Source: Alphaproteobacteria bacterium | Lineage (GTDB): Bacteria > Pseudomonadota > Alphaproteobacteria > UBA9219 | Direction of reading: 5' to 3' | DNA length: 16,673 bases | Assembly (NCBI GenBank): GCA_028716765.1 | Contig: JAQUPC010000040.1 | Coordinates: 1 to 16,673, forward strand | Part shown: positions 1-6,933 of the stretch, piece after piece | Layout: the number at the start of each line of letters is the position of its first letter | How positions within the stretch are numbered: position 1 is the stretch's first letter | Translations under genes and position numbers: made by a program | Notes under the pieces: generated by a model | The model's input: only the letters and a program-made list of their open reading frames with translations | What the model was told of the DNA's origin: nothing | Databases searched by the model: none

Positions 1-2
1 CG

Positions 3-323
3 CGCGTTTCCGCGCGGCTCATTCAGGTCATGACGTGGCTTTTGGCCATGAAGGCGCTTTTGTCCGGCGAGATTTCGCCCGAACAATTCGCCTCGCCGCA
101 ATACATGCTGCCCGAAAGCGAGGAATGCGAAGTTCCTTCGGGGCCGGAACTGAACGAGTTGCCGCAGGGCCTGCGCGATCTTTTAACGCGCACGCATGCG
201 CTCTACGCGCGCATTCTGCGACTGGACGCCATGGTGCGGACCAAGCTGGACGCCGGTGAGGTGCCGAACTTTGGCATGATCCAGGGCGTGAAAATTCTCG
301 GTGACGAAACCGACCGCTATTAG
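3..323 (+). CDS. rcdA: RcdA/DUF1465 family protein, 3' part only
   Basis: The reading frame is open from base 3 to the TAG at 321-323, giving the last 106 residues; the start lies outside the window. The visible part opens with a helix RVSARLIQVMTWLLAMKALL and continues with GEISPEQ. This matches the second half of DUF1465 proteins, whose Caulobacter member RcdA is an adaptor that helps ClpXP degrade the cell-cycle regulator CtrA. The stretch LTRTHALYARILRLDAMV is a second probable helix, in line with the small helical fold of the family. An internal ATG at 30 is in frame, but homology continues upstream of it, so it is not the start. The gene converges on rpmE with a shared terminator. The family call is firm. 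A role in CtrA turnover is inferred from the family, not seen here. Confidence 0.8.
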   Translation, partial: RVSARLIQVMTWLLAMKALLSGEISPEQFASPQYMLPESEECEVPSGPELNELPQGLRDLLTRTHALYARILRLDAMVRTKLDAGEVPNFGMIQGVKILGDETDRY

Positions 324-349
324 GAGAGGGTCGATCACAGTAAAAAATT

Positions 350-383
350 AACGCGGCTTTCTTGCGAAGGCCGCGTTCTTTTT
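350..383 (+). terminator. Bidirectional rho-independent terminator between rcdA and rpmE
   Basis: An 8-bp perfect stem, AACGCGGC (350-357) with GCCGCGTT (370-377), has a 12-base loop. It is followed on the plus strand by CTTTTTATTT. The opposite flank is TAAAAAATT, which gives a T-run on the minus strand, so the hairpin can end both rcdA and the convergent rpmE. Confidence 0.85.
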
Positions 384-404
384 ATTTCAGCGTAGCGCTT
401 TGCG

Positions 405-713
405 TTACGCTTTTTTCTTTTTGGCGGCAGCGCCGGTTGTCGTCAGCTTGATCTTTTCCGCGCCCGCGACAGGGGTGGCAGCGGCTGCTTCTTTCTTGCC
501 GGTCAAGCCCGCAAAACGCTTGTTGAACTTCGCCAGCTGGCCGCCGCGATCGACGGAGCGGAATTGGCCCGTCCATGCCGGATGGGTTTTGGGGTCGATA
601 TCCAGCTGCATCCGGTCGCCCGCCTTGCCGTAGGTGCTGCGGGTCGTGAACTCGGTGCCGTCCGTCATGACGACGGTGATATTATGGTAATCGGGATGCG
701 TGTCTTTTTTCAT
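405..713 (-). CDS. rpmE: 50S ribosomal protein L31, zinc-free form with C-terminal extension
   Basis: This 102-residue protein belongs to the large ribosomal subunit (L31/bL31). The N-terminus [20 protein letters not shown] and the following [21 protein letters not shown] and FNKRF blocks are diagnostic. It contains no cysteine, so it is the C-minus form that lacks the zinc-binding CxxC pairs. Most L31 proteins have about 70-75 residues. Here an Ala/Lys-rich tail from about residue 73, ending AAAKKKKA, adds roughly 30 residues of probably disordered, rRNA-contacting sequence. The gene is convergent with rcdA and downstream of the ABC-importer operon on the same strand. It has its own candidate promoter at 740-768, so it is probably a separate unit. 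Confidence 0.95.
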   Translation of the reverse strand: MKKDTHPDYHNITVVMTDGTEFTTRSTYGKAGDRMQLDIDPKTHPAWTGQFRSVDRGGQLAKFNKRFAGLTGKKEAAAATPVAGAEKIKLTTTGAAAKKKKA

Positions 714-739
714 GGCCGTAATCTCTCTTGAAAGCGGGT

Positions 740-768
740 TTATTAGGGAAAAGCCGGCGGAAAAGCAA
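740..768 (-). promoter_or_regulatory. Candidate sigma70-type promoter of rpmE
   Basis: Read on the minus strand, TTGCTT (768-763) is followed after 17 bases by TAATAA (745-740). This gives a near-consensus -35/-10 pair with optimal spacing, 27 bases upstream of the rpmE ATG. Seen by eye only; no transcript data. Confidence 0.5.
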
Positions 769-792
769 GCATTGATTTCTTTGGTTAAAATG

Positions 793-820
793 GGCCAGCA
801 ATATCAAGCATCAGCTGGCC
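793..820 (-). terminator. Hairpin overlapping the ATPase stop codon, probable operon terminator
   Basis: GGCCAGC (793-799) pairs perfectly with GCTGGCC (814-820) across a 14-base loop. On the minus strand the stem starts within the last codons of the ATPase gene and is followed by CATTTTAACC. The short T-run makes it a moderate rather than strong rho-independent terminator. Confidence 0.45.
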
Positions 821-1539
821 GCCGCGACGACCGAGAGGAACTGATACAGCCGTTCGGTTTTCGGGTTTTTAAGGATATCCGGGCTGCCGCTTTCCTCGAT
901 TTCGCCATCGGCCATGAACACGACCTGATCCGCTGCGTGCCGCGCAAAGCCGAGAAGATGGGTGATGAGAAAAATGCCGATGTCCTTGCCGCGCAATTGT
1001 TTCAGGTGGCCGAGAATCTTGGCGATCTGCTCGACGTCCAGCGCCGAGGTGATTTCGTCAAGAAGAAGGTAGTGCGGCTGCAGCATCAAGGCGCGGGCAA
1101 GCGCCACGCGCTGTTTTTGGCCGAGCGAGGCTTCGTTGGGAAAGCGCTCGATAAAGGCGCCCATGTCGAAAGCGTCGATAAGTTCGTCAAGCTTGTCCTT
1201 GCCGTCGGCGATGCCGTGCAGACGCACAGGCAACAGGACGTTTTCGCGCAGCGTCAAATGAGGCCACAGAAAAAGCGATTGAAAAACGGTGGTCAGGGCC
1301 GGCCACGGCGACGCAAACGGCTTGTCTTCCGGCCACGGGTAGGAATAGACGGCGTCGTCGATGCGGATTTCGCCTTCCCACGGGCGCTCCAGAAGCGCGA
1401 TGCATCGCAGCAAGGTCGTCTTGCCGCAGCCGCTCGGCCCGATCACGACGGTAATGTCGCCCGGTTTGATCGCGAGATTGATGTTTTTGATGACAGGCGT
1501 ATTGCCGTAGCCAAAGTTCAGATTGACGGCCTCTAACAT
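811..1539 (-). CDS. ABC transporter ATP-binding protein, polar amino acid type
   Basis: This 242-residue cytoplasmic ATPase powers the importer formed with the permease next to it. Walker A is GPSGCGKT (34-41), the Q-loop is VFQSLF with Q87, Walker B is YLLLDE (157-162), the D-loop SALD follows, and the H-switch is ITH with H194. Length and order match GlnQ/HisP-type subunits. The signature motif is unusual: where LSGGQ is expected, residues 137-141 read ASLGQ, followed by KQR. The serine and second glycine are kept, but the leucine and first glycine are changed. The ATG lies 2 bases after the permease stop, so the two are translationally linked. The substrate cannot be read from this subunit; an amino-acid or related small polar solute is inferred from the binding-protein family upstream. 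Confidence 0.92.
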   Translation of the reverse strand: MLEAVNLNFGYGNTPVIKNINLAIKPGDITVVIGPSGCGKTTLLRCIALLERPWEGEIRIDDAVYSYPWPEDKPFASPWPALTTVFQSLFLWPHLTLRENVLLPVRLHGIADGKDKLDELIDAFDMGAFIERFPNEASLGQKQRVALARALMLQPHYLLLDEITSALDVEQIAKILGHLKQLRGKDIGIFLITHLLGFARHAADQVVFMADGEIEESGSPDILKNPKTERLYQFLSVVAAAS

Positions 1540-1541
1540 AA

Positions 1542-2207
1542 TCAGCGCTCCGAGAGATCGCGCGTGTAGCGCTTTTTAAGGTAGGCCGCCAGCAGGTTGA
1601 TCGGCAGACAGACGAGCAGGAAGAACAGCGCCAGCGCGGTATAGATTTCGATGGGGCGGTAGATGGTGCTGTTGATGCGCTGGGCGACGCGGAAAATTTC
1701 CTCGACCGAGATAAGGCTGGCGAACAGGCTGGCGTGCAGCATGCCGACCTGAAGGATTAGAAGGGTCGGCAAAAGCTGGCGGAACAGGATCGGCGGCTGG
1801 ATGTGGCGCACGATGCTGGCCGTCGACATGCCGCATACGCGGCCTGCCAGAAGATACTGGCGCGGGAAATCGACGATGGCCTGCCGCACGTTTTCGCCGA
1901 CGCCGAACATGTTGACGAGGGCGAGCGTGAGGGCGGCCGTATAGAACGGATCGATCACGACGTTGAACGCGGCCTGCGCCGGATAGTGCAGCCAGAACAG
2001 GATGACCAGAGTCGGGATCGCCGAAAAGCCGAACGACATGCCGCGGGTGAAACGGCCCCACGTCGCGCGGCGGTAGGCGCCGACTACGCCCAGAACAATG
2101 CCGAGGATGATGCCAACGATCCAGATGATGAGGCACAACTGAACCGTGACGGACAGGCCTTGCAAAAAGGCGATGTGATAGTTGATGAGAATGTCGAGGA
2201 CGGTCAT
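1542..2207 (-). CDS. ABC transporter permease, HisM/GlnP-like
   Basis: This 221-residue inner-membrane protein is the translocation channel of the importer. Hydrophobic segments at about 20-44, 58-76, 86-104, 146-166 and 187-210 fit five membrane helices, as in His/Glu/Gln/Arg-type permeases. The cytoplasmic coupling loop (EAA motif) lies at about 118-139, reading YLLAGRVCGMSTASIVRHIQ before PP. Only one permease gene is present, so the channel is probably a homodimer. The start ATG (2207) has only a weak GGA upstream. A 290-bp gap separates it from the last binding-protein gene, while the ATPase follows after 2 bases. Confidence 0.9.
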   Translation of the reverse strand: MTVLDILINYHIAFLQGLSVTVQLCLIIWIVGIILGIVLGVVGAYRRATWGRFTRGMSFGFSAIPTLVILFWLHYPAQAAFNVVIDPFYTAALTLALVNMFGVGENVRQAIVDFPRQYLLAGRVCGMSTASIVRHIQPPILFRQLLPTLLILQVGMLHASLFASLISVEEIFRVAQRINSTIYRPIEIYTALALFFLLVCLPINLLAAYLKKRYTRDLSER

Positions 2208-2497
2208 GGGGTGCGTTCCGGATTAAGGATTCTGTTTGTAATAAAAATCATAACATCCCGTTAATACTTTCTTGCTTCGAATGCACGATTCGCAAATTTG
2301 TCCGGTTCGACACTGGGCTTTCGCTGGGGGCACTCACTTGCTGACTACCTGTTTTCACCTGTTTTTTGCCTGTTATATCAGGTGCTAACCTTAAGTTTTC
2401 AGCAGCCGCAAGACCCCGTTCCCCCTTTATAAGGGGCATTTTTCGGCTTTATCTTACACGAAGCCAGAGATTCTAGCAAGGAATATTTTCCTATAAA
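2208..2497. promoter_or_regulatory. 290-bp gap between binding-protein array and permease, with phased repeats and a stem-loop
   Basis: This AT-rich stretch breaks an otherwise tightly packed operon. It contains a stem-loop of CCCCTT (2422-2427) and AAGGGG (2431-2436). It also has three copies of a CCTGTT core at 2348, 2358 and 2369, which read AACAGG on the coding strand and are spaced 10 and 11 bases apart. The third sits inside a CACCTG/CAGGTG inverted repeat (2356-2361, 2379-2384). Stem-loops after binding-protein genes often stabilise the upstream transcript, so that binding protein is made in excess over permease; that role is an inference here. I see no convincing gene in this gap. Confidence 0.5.
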
Positions 2498-3367
2498 TTA
2501 TCTAAACGGCTGGGCGGGCAGGCGGATGTATTTGTCGTCCACGGGCATATAGCGGCCAGCTATGCGCTCAAGCTCGCCGGCGGTGGTGAGTTCCAACAGG
2601 GCGTTGTCCATCATCTGCTTCAGATCGTGTTCGCCAAGATTCATCATAAAGCCGCCGTCGCAATAACGCGCGGGCTTGTCCGTGCTGCGGATGATCCCGC
2701 CGTTGGCCTTGTTGTACAAATCGACGGTGATCTGCCCGCCGATTGCCACGTCGATTTTGTTCGAGGTTAGCATCATGAAAAACTCGGTGTCGTCCGAAAT
2801 ATCGTTCGCATAGACCAGCTCGGCCCTGGGGAACTGTTCCTTGGCGATGAACTCGAAGACGTGGCCGTTCTTGACGCCGATGCGCACGCCCGGCTGGTTG
2901 ATCTTCTCAAGATCGCCGTCAAAGCGGTGGTCGTCCGCGCGAACGACGGCCAACATGGGCACGTGCTTAAACGGCCGTGAATAGATGGCGGCGCGATTCC
3001 GCTTGGGATCGACGCAAACGGTTCCGCACATCATGTCGTAACGGCCCGTCGCAAGGCCTTGCTCGGCGATGCCCCAGCCCGTCTCTTCGGCCCAATCGAT
3101 CTTCAAGCCGATCTTTTCCGCGACGCGTGTGGTCACGTCGTGCGCATAGCCTTTCTTTTCGCCGGTTTTGGGATCGATGAAAAACCACGGCGTGGCGATG
3201 GCGTAGCCGCAACGCAGGGTGTTCGTCCGCGTGACCCGCTCGAACGCCGTTTCCTTATGCGCTTGTTGCGCGGTTCCGTTTTTGGACAAAGCCCCGGTCG
3301 TATAAACTACGGCAAGCGCGGCGGCGGCGCTGAGGAGAACAACCGGAACAAGTTGATTGATTTTCAT
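2498..3367 (-). CDS. Solute-binding protein, family 3 (SBP-G, last of seven)
   Basis: This 289-residue periplasmic binding protein is the last of the array. The start at 3367 is preferred over an ATG 39 bases upstream because a good AGGAGA site precedes it and residue 1 opens a Lys-then-hydrophobic export sequence, MKINQLVPVVLLSAAAALAV. Family marks are LRCGY (51-55), IDPKTG (64-69), GRYDMMC (108-114), PKR with R123 at the usual carboxylate-binding position, and RADDHRFD in the hinge region. Cysteines C53 and C114 are shared with all paralogs; C118 and a Cys in ARYCDGG are extra. At the position of the acidic residue that usually contacts the ligand amine, it reads KIDVAIGG, with Gly. Its start lies 2 bases after the SBP-F stop. 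It is the most divergent copy after SBP-A. Confidence 0.88.
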   Translation of the reverse strand: MKINQLVPVVLLSAAAALAVVYTTGALSKNGTAQQAHKETAFERVTRTNTLRCGYAIATPWFFIDPKTGEKKGYAHDVTTRVAEKIGLKIDWAEETGWGIAEQGLATGRYDMMCGTVCVDPKRNRAAIYSRPFKHVPMLAVVRADDHRFDGDLEKINQPGVRIGVKNGHVFEFIAKEQFPRAELVYANDISDDTEFFMMLTSNKIDVAIGGQITVDLYNKANGGIIRSTDKPARYCDGGFMMNLGEHDLKQMMDNALLELTTAGELERIAGRYMPVDDKYIRLPAQPFR

Positions 3368-3369
3368 TG

Positions 3370-4272
3370 TTATTTCTCCTGCATTGGCTGCGACGACTTG
3401 CCCCACGGCTCGGCCGCGTAAAAGAACTGATCCGGCGAGGTCGTGTACTTATCCAAGAGCTTCGGTATGAAGCCCGTGGCATACAGGGCGCGGATGGTTG
3501 TGTCGAGCATGGCTCTCAGTTCGCCTTCGCCCACGCCGACGTCAAGCCCCGCGGCCTGCATGCGGAGCGAAGGGCCGTTCACGCGCTTCAGTTTTCCGGG
3601 ATTCTTGAGAAGGAAGGGCTCGGCGCTCGAAGGTTCGGTCATGGCGGCGTCGGCTTTGCCCATAGCGACCTGCAGCAGGACTTGAGAAATGTCGGTGATG
3701 TCCGGCATGGAAATGGTCTGGGCCTTGGGGAATTCTTCTTTCTTGACCGTTTGCGACAATTCGCCTTCGAGGATCGCGACTTTCACGGCCGGGTCGTTGA
3801 TCTTGCCGTAGGCGTTGTCAAAGCGTGTATCGCCCACGCGCGCGTAGAGGTAATAGGGGGCGAAAAGCACGGGAACGGTGAACTCCGTCACGCGCGCGCG
3901 GCCCGGCGTCTGGTTAAAAGGCATGCACATGACGTCGTAACGGCCGGTTTCGAGGCCGTCGAAGGCGCTGGCGAATCCGACTTCTTCCGTCCAATCGATC
4001 TTGAGGCTCAACTGTTGGCCGATCATGTCCATAAGTTCGACCATTATGCCGGAAAGGGCTCTCGTGTTGAGGTCGCGCTCAAGGAACTTGGGGTAAGGCA
4101 TATAGCCGCAGCGGATCGTGCCCGTGCGCATCACGCGGGCATAAGCGCTTTCGTTGGCCGTAGCGATAGAATCGCCCGTGGCGGTTTTTGACCCGGCGGT
4201 CATAAAGTGCGTCACGCCCGCCGCCACTGCGGCGCATACGAGGAGCGTAAGAAAAAATTGCCAAGGTTTCAT
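3370..4272 (-). CDS. Solute-binding protein, family 3 (SBP-F)
   Basis: This 300-residue extracytoplasmic binding protein starts at the ATG at 4272, where AAGGAG lies 8 bases upstream; a longer frame with an ATG at 4311 lacks such a site and would overlap SBP-E. The export segment is about residues 5-25. Motifs are TIRCGY (C55), RDLNTRALSG, GRYDVMC (C116), QTPGRAR (R125, probable carboxylate contact), RVGDTRFD, and GKADAAMTEPSS, with Glu at the amine-contact position. It closely resembles SBP-E along its length, including LKNPGKL and GPSLRMQ, so these two look like a recent duplication. The neighbouring ATPase and permease imply import of its ligand, probably an amino acid or similar solute. 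The exact ligand cannot be read. Confidence 0.9.
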   Translation of the reverse strand: MKPWQFFLTLLVCAAVAAGVTHFMTAGSKTATGDSIATANESAYARVMRTGTIRCGYMPYPKFLERDLNTRALSGIMVELMDMIGQQLSLKIDWTEEVGFASAFDGLETGRYDVMCMPFNQTPGRARVTEFTVPVLFAPYYLYARVGDTRFDNAYGKINDPAVKVAILEGELSQTVKKEEFPKAQTISMPDITDISQVLLQVAMGKADAAMTEPSSAEPFLLKNPGKLKRVNGPSLRMQAAGLDVGVGEGELRAMLDTTIRALYATGFIPKLLDKYTTSPDQFFYAAEPWGKSSQPMQEK

Positions 4273-4277
4273 AGCGG

Positions 4278-5165
4278 TTACTCCTTGAGGGGTTTGACGG
4301 ATGCGCCCCAACTTGCTGCGGGCAGGTAGAATTGATCCGGTCCGGTTGCGTGTTTTTTGAGATCGCGTTCAATAAAGCCTGTTGCTTGAATGCTTGCAAG
4401 CGTCGTGTTGAGAAGGATTCTCAAGGTATCCTCACCCACGGCGACGGTAAGCCCGCAGCCCTGCATGCGGAGAGAGGGGCCGGGCACGCGCCGCAGTTTG
4501 CCGGGGTTTTTGAGAATAAACTCTTCGGAACTAGAAGGCTCGGTCATGGCGACGTCGGCCTTGCCGGTCGTGACTTGAAGCAGAACCTGATTAATATCGG
4601 CAAGGCTGGTCATGGAAACGGTCTGAGCCTTCGGAAAATCCTCGGCCTTGACCGTTTGCGACATCTCGCCTTCCAGAATGGCAACCTTGATCGACGGATC
4701 GTTGATTTTAGCGTAATCGTTGTCGAAGCGGCGGTCGTCGGCGCGGGCATAGAGGAAGAAAGGAAGATAATAGACGGGCGTCGTGAACTGGGTTGCCCTT
4801 GCGCGTCCTGGCGTCAGGGTCATGGGGAAACATACGGCGTCATAACGTTTTGTATCGAGACCGCTGAATATGCCGGAAAAGCTGGCTTCTTCCGTCCATT
4901 CGATTTTGAGGCTGAGCTGTTTCCCGATTTCCTCCAAAAGATCATAGGCAATGCCGGAAAGGGCGCCGGTATTTAAATCGCGTTGAAGAAACTTGGGGTA
5001 AAGGAAATAGCCGCAGCGGATCGTGCCGGTGCGCATGATGCGTTCATAGGCGCTCTCGCCGGAGGTTCCGGCGTTCATGCCTCCGGGCTTCCCCCAAAAA
5101 TGCACGGCCCCGAGCGACGCGGCGACGCACAACAGGACGGCAAGAACAAGCTGGCCTAACTTCAT
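4278..5165 (-). CDS. Solute-binding protein, family 3 (SBP-E)
   Basis: This 295-residue extracytoplasmic binding protein has its start at 5165, in a 4-base ATGA overlap with the SBP-D stop, indicating coupled translation. A hydrophobic N-terminus (about 5-24) is followed by a flexible Gly-rich linker. Core motifs are TIRCGY (C51), RDLNTGALSG, KRYDAVC (C112), LTPGRAR (R121), RADDRRFD and GKADVAMTEPSS. It has a third cysteine in RMQGCGL. It is the closest paralog of SBP-F, with near-identical second-lobe sequence, so the pair may share ligand chemistry. Length is normal for the family once the export segment is included. Confidence 0.9.
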   Translation of the reverse strand: MKLGQLVLAVLLCVAASLGAVHFWGKPGGMNAGTSGESAYERIMRTGTIRCGYFLYPKFLQRDLNTGALSGIAYDLLEEIGKQLSLKIEWTEEASFSGIFSGLDTKRYDAVCFPMTLTPGRARATQFTTPVYYLPFFLYARADDRRFDNDYAKINDPSIKVAILEGEMSQTVKAEDFPKAQTVSMTSLADINQVLLQVTTGKADVAMTEPSSSEEFILKNPGKLRRVPGPSLRMQGCGLTVAVGEDTLRILLNTTLASIQATGFIERDLKKHATGPDQFYLPAASWGASVKPLKE

Positions 5166-6052
5166 GGCGTTGTTTTCCCGGAGGCAGCGTAAGGCCTGGC
5201 GACGCGCGGCATTTTGCGGGTCCCCTCGTATTTGTCGAGAACCTTGTCGACGAAGCCGCTATCGATGAGATAGGCGATGGTCGTGTCCAGCGTGGCCTTG
5301 AACGCGGGCTCGTTGGCCGGAATGGGCATGCCCAGCGCAGTGACGCTCAACATCGTGCCTCCGGCAATGCGCATCTTTCCGGGATTGTTGCGGTTCCATT
5401 CGATGAAGGTGCCGTAGTCGTCGATGAAGGCATCGGCCTTTTTGCTGAGCACGGCAAGGAACAGATCGTTAACCGAGACGAGTTCAGGCAAGGCAACTTT
5501 CCGGGCGAGCGGAAAGCGTTCCTGCGCCCAAATGCCGGAAATTTCGCCGTCGATTCCCGCAAAACGAATTTCAGGCTTGTTGGCGGCCATGATGTCCTTG
5601 TCGAAGCGCGTGTCGTCCTTCCGGACATAAAGATAGGCAGGCATGTAGAATACGGGCTTGGTAAAATCGCCTTCGCGCGCGCGGCCGGGCGTCTGAAAGA
5701 AAGGCGTGCAAACCACGTCGTAGCGGCCCAGCGCAAGGTCGGAGAACATCTGTCCCGGCGCCACTTCGCCGGCCCATTCGATTTTCAGTTTAAGCTGGCG
5801 GCCGATCTCTTCCGTGACGTCGACCATAACGCCGCTCATCTTCCCGGTGTTCGGGTCTTTCATGTCAAAGGGCGCGTTGATGAAATAGCCGCAGCGTATG
5901 ACACCCGTACGCTTGACCTGTTCCAGCCGCGTTTCTTTCCCGACGGCGGCGTTTGTTCCCTCCATCCGCCGCGCGCCGCCTATGTAGTAAGCCGCGGCCG
6001 ACGCGAGGATGGCGCTGAGAAGAATGACAAAAAGGCTTTGGGCGAGTTTCAA
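5162..6052 (-). CDS. Solute-binding protein, family 3 (SBP-D)
   Basis: This 296-residue extracytoplasmic binding protein overlaps both neighbours by 4 bases (ATGA), so SBP-C, D and E appear translationally coupled. The N-terminus [20 protein letters not shown] has the clearest type-I signal-peptidase pattern (ASA) of the set. Motifs are VIRCGY (C54), KDPNTGKMSG, GRYDVVC (C115), QTPGRAREGDF (R124), RKDDTRFD and KKADAFIDDYG; the last has the canonical Asp at the amine-contact position. It groups with SBP-B and SBP-C by the shared GQMFSD(L/M)A segment before the second cysteine. Among the seven it keeps both usual amino-acid contact residues most faithfully, so it is the best candidate for a true alpha-amino-acid binder. 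Confidence 0.9.
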   Translation of the reverse strand: MKLAQSLFVILLSAILASAAAYYIGGARRMEGTNAAVGKETRLEQVKRTGVIRCGYFINAPFDMKDPNTGKMSGVMVDVTEEIGRQLKLKIEWAGEVAPGQMFSDLALGRYDVVCTPFFQTPGRAREGDFTKPVFYMPAYLYVRKDDTRFDKDIMAANKPEIRFAGIDGEISGIWAQERFPLARKVALPELVSVNDLFLAVLSKKADAFIDDYGTFIEWNRNNPGKMRIAGGTMLSVTALGMPIPANEPAFKATLDTTIAYLIDSGFVDKVLDKYEGTRKMPRVARPYAASGKTTP

Positions 6053-6933
6053 CGCGCAGCCCCGGAAAGGTCAAGATAAGGTTTGACGGGACGAAGGAAT
6101 TTCATTTCCGGCATTTCATATTTGCTCAACAATTTGTCGATGAACCCCAGCCCCTGAAGATAGGTCAAGGTGCCGTCGATCGCTTCTTTCAGGTCGGGCT
6201 CGCGCGCGGGCAGCGGCATGGAGGCCGCTCCGACGAATACCGGCTTTCCCTTGACTTGATGCAACGTGCCCGGATTGCTCTTGAGATAGTCGAGATAGGT
6301 GAGGGGCTCCGTCACGACGAGGTCGGCTTTTTTGCTGACAACCAGACTAAGGAGTTCGGCGCTGGAGGAAATCTGCGGAACGGAAGCCGTGGAGGCTTTG
6401 GGAAAAAACTCCTGGGCGCCGATGGACGAAAATTCGCCGTCCATCGTGGCGAAGGTGACGGCGGGATCATTGGCCCTGGCGTAATTGTTTTCGAAACGCG
6501 TGTCGTTCGCGCGCGCGTAAAGAAACGTCGGCCAGTAAAGGACGGGTAGCGTCATGCTTCCTTCCCGGACGCGGCCCGGCGTGACGAAATAGGCCATGCA
6601 GCCCATGTCGTATTTGTTGAGCGCCATGTCGGAGAACATCTGGCCCGAGGCCATTTCGGTCGTCCATTCGATCTTTACGCTCAGTTGCTTGCCGATTTCC
6701 TCGATAAGATCGGGGAACAGGCCGCCGATCTTTCCGGTATTGGGGTCTTTCGTCAGAACGGGCGGCCAAATGATATATCCGCAGCGCAAAACGCCTGTGC
6801 GCTTGATTTGCTCAAGACGCGATTCCTTCGCAGCTGCTGGCGTATCATAGCGCGCGGCCCCCAAATAGTAGGTGGCGGTTGAGGCCAGCACGGCGCTTAT
6901 GAGAACGGCAAGTATAATGTGGCCCGTTTTCAT
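6049..6933 (-). CDS. Solute-binding protein, family 3 (SBP-C)
   Basis: This 294-residue extracytoplasmic binding protein overlaps its neighbours by 4 bases on each side. A hydrophobic export segment (about 5-25) is followed by a short Ala-rich linker. Motifs are VLRCGY (C51), KDPNTGKIGG, NKYDMGC (C112), VTPGRVREGS (R121), RANDTRFE and KKADLVVTEPLT, with Glu at the amine-contact position. In the hinge motif the usual DD is ND and the final Asp is Glu, the mildest variation in the set. It belongs with SBP-B and SBP-D by GQMFSDMA. The pocket residue differences from SBP-D suggest a different ligand preference, which the sequence cannot name. Confidence 0.9.
   Translation of the reverse strand: MKTGHIILAVLISAVLASTATYYLGAARYDTPAAAKESRLEQIKRTGVLRCGYIIWPPVLTKDPNTGKIGGLFPDLIEEIGKQLSVKIEWTTEMASGQMFSDMALNKYDMGCMAYFVTPGRVREGSMTLPVLYWPTFLYARANDTRFENNYARANDPAVTFATMDGEFSSIGAQEFFPKASTASVPQISSSAELLSLVVSKKADLVVTEPLTYLDYLKSNPGTLHQVKGKPVFVGAASMPLPAREPDLKEAIDGTLTYLQGLGFIDKLLSKYEMPEMKFLRPVKPYLDLSGAAR

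Noticed and set aside
2248..2439. A 63-codon minus-strand frame in the gap between SBP-G and the permease
   Set aside because: It has no ribosome-binding site, runs through the stem-loop and phased repeats, and its product has no recognisable composition or motif.
2422..2441. The CCCCTT/AAGGGG hairpin as a plus-strand terminator
   Set aside because: It has a short T-run on the plus side, but no plus-strand gene lies upstream for it to end. A role in the minus-strand transcript is more sensible.
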